64,000 bases of DNA, from positions 6,979 to 70,978 of the forward strand of contig JAAAJB010000007.1 in NCBI GenBank assembly GCA_016098155.1, read 5' to 3'. Below are positions 58,223 through 64,000 of the stretch, piece after piece. Made by a program: the position numbers and the translations under genes. The stretch comes from Actinomortierella ambigua. Its lineage: Eukaryota; Mortierellomycota; Mortierellomycetes; Mortierellales; Mortierellaceae. The notes under the pieces are model-generated. The model had not been told where the DNA came from and made no database searches. It saw only the letters and a program-made list of their open reading frames with translations. How positions within the stretch are numbered: position 1 is the stretch's first letter; each line of letters opens with the position of its first letter.

Positions 58223-60074
58223 ATGGATCCTCAGGAGACGGAACGCGCCTTGCAAGGATGCGATGAGTAAATTGCCTTTTCCACTCTCCTGTTGACGGTA
58301 CTCCTTCCATCTTACTCCAGCGTGTCATGCGACATTAAACCCATTGTTCCCGTTTTTCTTCTTGTATTCAATCGCTTTTGTGTGGGGACCCACAGCCTAA
58401 AGAACCAATACCAATCCACGCAGCTGTTCATGCATGGCCTCCACCAAGACTTTTTAGCGCTTCACAACCTCTCCAAGCTCGAGGCTGTGGCCGGCGGCGC
58501 TGCACTGGCACTCTCCCGCCTCGAGGGCGAGGTCGAGTTCTTCAAGGAACTGTTCGATAAGCTCAAGTTTAACTACCTCGAGCAGGACTCGAAGGAAAAG
58601 TTCCTCAACGGCATTCTCAAGGACCCGCCGCTGGAGATCAAGCAAGAAGACAATGAGGAGCTAGGTGGGTGACATAACAACCAAGTAATCATGGCCAGAG
58701 CTAACCAAAAAAAAAAAGAGATTGCCGGATTCGACAACGCATCAATGCTCACCTCGTGTCTTTGTTTTCTTCTTTTAATCTTTTCTACAAACATCTAGAG
58801 GCGAAAAACTTGGAGACAAAGAAGATGCTAGAGGACAAAGTGCAGCAGATGGAAGAAACGCGTCAAGAGATTTCTGATGTGGCGGACACTGTTTGCCGAG
58901 GTGAATATTCCTATTTTTTTTTTCATCTGGAAAGTTCACCATGATTGTAATTTTGGTGGAGAGCTACCGAGTAACTTACAATCTCCCCCCACCCACCCCC
59001 TTTTCCTCTCTTCTTTCTTTACTAGATCACGCTGCACTGGAGAAGGACATTATCGAGATGACAAAGATGCTCTGGGAGATGAGAGATATGGTACGTCTGT
59101 TTCTTTCCCATCGGATATGTATGTAAAGCACAGGCGACTCTTCTTAGGCGGACAATATTCTCATTTACTGTAGCTTGGTTCTCCTCTCACGACATGATAG
59201 GAGGCAGAGTTGGCGGCGCTCAAGGCAGTCGAGGACAAGTACAGCGTATGTTTGTGATCAGATCGTTGGCGGGGGATGATATTCACATGAGCTTTTTTTT
59301 TTTCAACCATGGGCCAACTATGCTCTAGCGCCTTTCTGACATCACCTCATTCGTCGCATTTTATTTTATTCTATTTAGGGAATGACTGTAAAAGATGCGC
59401 AAAGCCTCTTGGAGGACCAGACCGAGGCCCTCTACAAGGTCAGCCAGGAGATGGAGGAGACCACCTCCAAAATCCAGGATCTGAACTGGCAGTCGAGTCT
59501 GCTCGCCGAGCAAAACCTGACCCTGGCCCAAGAGCGAGCCACCACGGAGCGGGCGGCCAAAGCCGCCATTCGCGCCAGTGGTCTCCGTCAACCCAAAGTG
59601 GAGATGGCGTACAAGCAGACAACAGAAGCCCTGGCCAGGTTGCAGGAGGAGATGGGACTTGAGTCGATTACCTTTGATGAGGACAGCTCGACGCTTGGGC
59701 TTGTCTATCAGGTCTCGCCTGGGTCTAGCGTGTTGTCCTCCTTTATCAATAGTAGTAGTGGGGGTGCCAGCTCTGGGACGAACAAGATGTCTAGGAAACG
59801 AAAATCGATGGCCAGTAGTGGAGGAGGGGGAGGAGGAGGTCCAGACGGTAGCACGGACGACAACAAGGGGTCAGCGGATGCCATTGTGGCGCGTGTGCAT
59901 ATTGCATGCAAACTGCATCCAGAGTCTGGCAAACTCGTGTCGGCCAAGGTCGAGAATGCTGGATGTGCGGTCCAGGATCTGATTGAGGAGGCAAAGGAGC
60001 GGAACGATCTGTCGTTTTTGGTGCACGAGATCCTTGGGCGCGTACGGAGAACCATCGTTGCTACACACGGTTGA
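58223..60074 (+). CDS. SOS7: Kinetochore protein Sos7-like coiled-coil protein
   Basis: Exons 58223..58266, 58396..58664, 58799..58900, 59026..59090, 59201..59245, 59379..60074; 406 aa, phases agree. The first ~100 residues contain the segment EGEVEFFKELFDKLKFNYLE followed by QDSKEKFLNGILKDPPLE, which matches the fungal Sos7 domain. Two coiled-coil stretches follow (EAKNLETKKMLEDKVQQMEE; EDQTEALYKVSQEMEETTSK and beyond). The tail has a Ser/Gly low-complexity loop and a helical end (AVQDLIEEAKERNDLSFLVH). In fission yeast Sos7 partners Spc7/KNL1 at the outer kinetochore. The start exon is only 44 bp, so the N-terminus is the least certain part. Confidence 0.8.
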
Positions 60075-60185
60075 AAAAAAAAAGAACACTTCATACTCCC
60101 CTAACTCACGCACTATACCAGATACTCAAAATGTATTTTATTATGAGAAGATAAATAATAGAAATTACAAATATCCGCTCTGACT

Positions 60186-61810
60186 TTAGGCCTTTGCTTT
60201 GGCCTTTGCCTTTTCGTTCCTCTGCGACTTTGTACGAAGTGAAAACTTGCCCTGTGAGCCAGACGAAGCGGCAGTGGGACGAGGCTGGACGCTCGTCGAT
60301 CGTCCCTTGTCATCATCGCCAGGAACCGCGTCTTGTGACTGCTGATCCTCCTCAGTCTTCCTTGTCGTGTTCCACTCTGGTCGGGATAGTTGTCGTGGCT
60401 GCAGGATAAATTTGAGCCACCAATAGCAATGGGCGAGCAAGGAAACAGAGAGGGCGATCCCGGCCGTCAAGGGGACACGGTGGTTGAACAGGCACTCGTG
60501 CAGAATGGCCCCGTGGAAGACTATGCGGACCGCGAGATAGAGCGTTCCGGATAGAATGCCGCTCCACAGGCGCGGGAACATGTAGCCAAGAGACAGGAAG
60601 ATTGTCGGTACTATACAATTTTTTTTAAAGAACCTTCCAAAGGTTAAGGAAGGAAAAGGGAGTGGGGCAAGTATTCACCATACGCGTACCAAAGAAAAAA
60701 AAAGTGTCACTTACGTTCCATCGGACCAAAAGTTGCCAAGAAAAGGTCAGGTCGGCCAATGACCGCCAAGCGAAGCGCAACGACCGAATAGAAGATGTGG
60801 TAGAGATAGCCTGAGAATACGCCGAGATACTCTGTGTAGTAGAGCCTTCCAAGAGCCACGTTGGCGATCGAGTACCCCAAAAAGAGGCCGATGCCGACAG
60901 CTGTAGCGCGGTCCTGGTGCGGGAAGTGCTCCATCGAGACGAGGCCTTGCTGGCTCTCATGGGTGCGATCCTTGATCCAGGACAGGAAAGACGATGTGGG
61001 GAGTGCGTCAACGTAAGAGTTGATCAATGGTGGGGACAAAGGGGCTGACAAAGGGGCTGATGAAAATAAGGGGCTGTTGAGCATACCCTTGAGCGTCGCG
61101 CGGACCACGTCCGTCAGTTCTGCTACCACCTGGAAGGCCAGCCGCTGCAGTGATCCGATGAGCCAGGCGGCTGTCTTCAACGACGACGGGGAGGAGGAGG
61201 AGACCGTTGCGGCCGTGAGAGCATCATCGGCTTTGTCAACCAGGTTCTGTGTCCATTGGGCCAGTATCGCAGTTAGGGGCTCGATCCGATGGGTCAAGAT
61301 ACTCTCGTGGCCGGCCTCGCGAGCAACGCGGCTCCATCCCATCCATTCAAAGAGGGGGGTCTTGTAGCGGCGCACCTGGGCGACCAAAGACAGCGAGAAG
61401 AGGGCGACGGCCATGCAGAAAGTCAGGGTCCAGGCCAGGCCTTGTTTGCGCGCGCGCAGCGACGGAAAGAGGGAGCGGGCCAAGAAGAAGAGGAGCACCA
61501 TCGCGATCGTGGTGCCGATGGCTGTCTGGACGATCAAGGAGCTATACTCGGTCTTTTCCAGAAACCCGAGGTAATATTCTAGTTGCTCCGTCCAAAGGTA
61601 TTGCAAATGGCCCGGTCGAGAAAGCGGCATGTGTCGTAACCAGTCTATAGCGCCCTGGATGGCCGCACTGATGCCAAGCTCGGTCACCGGCGCGGTGGCG
61701 TGGCTGCTGATGATTGTCGGCGTGGTGGTGTCCTCAAGACTCATTTGGGCACTCATTGCGCTCAGCAGGTCCTCGAGGATATCGTCCACAGCTTGCTCCA
61801 TTGGGTTCAT
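60186..61810 (-). CDS. TLC-domain multi-pass membrane protein
   Basis: Two exons, complement of 60186..60610 and 60715..61810; 506 aa. After an acidic start (residues 1-35), hydrophobic segments occur near residues 95-112 (SSLIVQTAIGTTIAMVLLFF) and 124-142 (WTLTFCMAVALFSLSLV). A soluble stretch of ~150 residues follows, then the TLC-like region: DRATAVGIGLFLGYSIANVA, YTEYLGVFSGYLYHIFYSVV, and across the intron MELPTIFLSLGYMFPRLW, resembling the E-L-S-T-P-F segment of TRAM/LAG1/CLN8 proteins. The C-terminus is Lys/Ser-rich, cytosolic, and ends in alternating Lys-Ala. It is not a ceramide synthase: the double-His Lag1 motif is not seen. Lipid handling in the ER is possible. Its stop lies 110 bp from that of Sos7 (convergent). 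Confidence 0.8.
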
Positions 61811-63266
61811 GGTTCAAGGGGCGAAATGGAGGCGAAGATAAAGCGAAGGAGCAGAGAAGCGAAAGGGTTGGAAAGTGGGATTTGTGTTGTTCTCGAAAGG
61901 CAAAAAAAAAGAAGAAGAAGGGAGGAAAGAGTGCCGTTAAGCACATCCTCAGGATCTCCACCTCCTAGACTGAAATGCCCCCTCCCCTTCTTCCTCGCTG
62001 GTGTAGGTACAGGCCAAAATAGAGTTTCAAAAATTGAGAATTGACTCCCTACTTGCTGAGGACCGTGCTCCCTGAAGCCAAGTAGACGGAGAAGAGAGAG
62101 AGAGAGTGATGACGTGTCAAGCACTCTTCCCAAAGGCAAGGCACCTTTGCTCTCTGAACTGCACATACTGCACACACTGCGTTGTACCGCACTCGTCTCG
62201 TCTCCGCCAAATACTCGATTTCCCAAACCCACCGCGCATTTGTGTCGTTAAGGGCGGGGACTTTAGGTCATGTGAGACGAACCCAATTTCGGTTGCGCCC
62301 AAAGCGGAATCGTGTGATACACAGGCAGCCGACCGGTCAGTCTACACCGGGTGGGGAGGATGGGTATGGATATCTATTCAGGAAGAGTGGGTGAGAGTGG
62401 CGCATATCGCGCAGACCCTGTTCTGGCTCAGACGAAGAGAAGGGTGGAAAAGAAAAGAAGCGGAGGTAGAGAGTAAAATAAAGTAATTAAAGGTGTTGAC
62501 AACTGACATTGACTTTGAGTACGACACTCGCTCGTATCGCCAATTACTTTTTTTTTTGCCACAGCAATGTCTGTGGGTTGCAGATGCGTTCTGTTGACAA
62601 AAACGGTCAGCGTGCTTGAGGAAGTACGAAACCGAGACCCTTTTTGCCAAAGGTTGACAGGGGATGCAGTTTGTGGGGTGGTGGTGGTGGGGGGTGGTAG
62701 GTGGAGAGAGGCTAATGGCTGAATGCAATCAGTCTGCTGACCGCGTTGTGTTCGCCTTTCGTTGGTGTTTGTTTTTGGTGGGACCTGGCTGGCCTAGTTT
62801 TTTGGCAGAGAGGCACAACAACAATGGATATGTTCTTCCCCCACCCAATTTCCACCTTCCCCCCCTCCTCCCTCCCCACTCTTGTTCTTCTTTCCTGCTG
62901 CTCGTGTCGCACTTTGAGGAACGCAGGTACCAAAGAGCGAATTGTTTCTGCGTGTGTACGGGCGACTATTTGGTAGTGCATTTTTCACACCGCAGAAACT
63001 CGAGCCATTTTTTTGAAACCGGTAGGGGAACAGACTCACGCTCTGCTTTCCATCACCCCACCATCACTCATCATCATCCGGGAACTTTGCCCCTTTCCAC
63101 CCATATATAAACTAGCCTGGCCGTCTATTTTTCTTCTCCTTTTTATCCTCACAAACCAAAGACTCACCTCTCCCCCCTACCACCACCACCACCAACCACT
63201 TCTCCTTTCGCTCCCACGCTCTTTTTCTCCACCAACACCACCACCTCCCCACAACACATTACAATC
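61811..63266. other. Intergenic between divergent genes, about 1.5 kb
   Basis: No gene seen. G-rich word at 62682-62703 (GTGGTGGTGG), then C/A/T-rich leader with ACC repeats at 63178-63240 ahead of the next start. Confidence 0.55.
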
Positions 63267-64000
63267 ATGGGTAAAAAGGACAAGGCCGCTACTGACCTCG
63301 CCAAGAAGAACTGTGCCTGTGGCCGCCACGCCCAGGGCGACAAGCAACCCTGCCGCTTGTAAGTGTTTGGATATGCTATCGTACTCTTTGGTCTTTCCTC
63401 TCTTCCCTCTCCTCCCCCTCCCCCCTTTCCCTTCACTCTACGTTGCTGGTGTCATGGCCGACTCGTTTTCGCGTTCCTTTGCAGGCGCAGGACAAGTTTG
63501 TATTTCGTGGCTGGATTGGGCGATCGTTTTTTTATTTTGCGGGAAACGGGGTTATGTCTCTCCACCCCTCCCCACGGCCCTTTTTCTCTCCAGATGGACG
63601 CGCGAGGATTCTCCCACTCTCTTGGACGGGCTAAGCATTTGGACAGGGACAAAGCGTTGGCAGTCATGTTGTCTGTGTGTGTGTGTGGGGGGGAGTGGGA
63701 GGATGGGCCACCAGTAGAGATAATGCAGTCAGGGTCAGGGAGCAATATGGTTTGCCTCGACCCAGAGTATGAAACGTTAATAGACGTCATACGTCGTGTG
63801 CTCAATCGACCTGCCTTTTCCTTAAGAGAGAGAGAGAGATTGAGTGGGGTGGGAGGTAAGAGGGTATATGTGGCGACAGTGAAGCTGTGTGCCGTTGATC
63901 TCGACACTTGCATCCTTCACAGGCAGACGGGTGAGACCCTTTTGATTGGCGTCCTCTTCGAGCAAGATGGGTGGGGAGGGGGGCATTGCGAGAGAGGGAC
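63267..64000 (+). CDS. Small cysteine-containing protein, 3' part unresolved
   Basis: Exon 1 (63267..63358) encodes MGKKDKAATDLAKKNCACGR and then HAQGDKQPCRL, 30 codons plus two bases. A perfect donor GTAAGT follows at 63359, after a strong C/A-rich leader typical of expressed genes here. Without splicing, the frame ends three bases later (TTG TAA), so a 31-residue protein is the alternative. Possible acceptors are at 63483-63484 (TTTGCAG) and near 63923 (TTCACAG); I cannot choose, and the gene may run past the window. The CAC...C spacing could suit metal binding, but there are too few residues to call a metallothionein. Confidence 0.5.

Overview
This is nuclear DNA of a filamentous, early-diverging fungus, most like the Mortierellomycota/Mucoromycota. 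Support for this: spliceosomal introns, mostly about 60-200 bp with GTAAGT/GTATGT/GTAGGT donors and YAG acceptors, in almost every gene; G/C-ending codons; long pyrimidine-rich leaders with CA/CT repeats before start codons; a Sel1-repeat protein kinase of the kind these fungi carry in number; fungal-type DBP9, ERV1, BET3 and Sos7. The lineage is inferred from gene style, not from a marker. No plasmid, phage, CRISPR array or intact transposon is seen. There is one 10-base assembly gap (10517-10526).

Layout. 1-9.6 kb is gene-dense: the end of a WW/FF-domain splicing factor (+), the RNA helicase DBP9 (-), TRAPP subunit BET3 (+, divergent from DBP9 across a 16-bp-arm palindrome), a basic protein with an Alba-like tail (-), a 54-aa cysteine protein (+), a mitochondrial stomatin-like protein (+), the last exon of RPB9 (-) and tRNA-Gly(GCC) (-). 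9.65-16.3 kb is a sparse, repeat-dotted stretch with one confusing relic-like patch. 16.3-22.4 kb holds a kinase/Sel1 scaffold (+) and a long CAX-type cation/H+ exchanger (-), convergent. 24.5-30.7 kb holds an ATP-grasp-like protein of unknown role and a LITAF-type membrane protein (both -). 34-43 kb holds two secretory-pathway acidic proteins, the sulfhydryl oxidase ERV1 and a phytochelatin synthase (all +). 44.5-47.7 kb is a secreted subtilase with a very long acidic propeptide (-). 51-61.8 kb holds a Kelch/BTB protein, a D-Ala-D-Ala-ligase-like ATP-grasp protein, kinetochore Sos7 (all +) and a TLC-domain membrane protein (-). The window ends inside a small cysteine-containing gene.

The genes do not form one pathway. 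Themes that recur are core housekeeping (splicing, ribosome assembly, vesicle tethering, mitosis), mitochondrial thiol/membrane biology (stomatin-like protein, ERV1, the small cysteine protein), metal and ion handling (phytochelatin synthase, CAX), and secretory proteins rich in Asp/Glu. I joined exons by hand. For the multi-exon models the reading phases agree at every junction and total lengths divide by three, but no transcript or database check was possible. The nearest thing to an undescribed component is the multi-exon ATP-grasp-like protein at 24516-28419, followed by the acidic secreted proteins and the CAX protein that lacks the usual GN signature residues.
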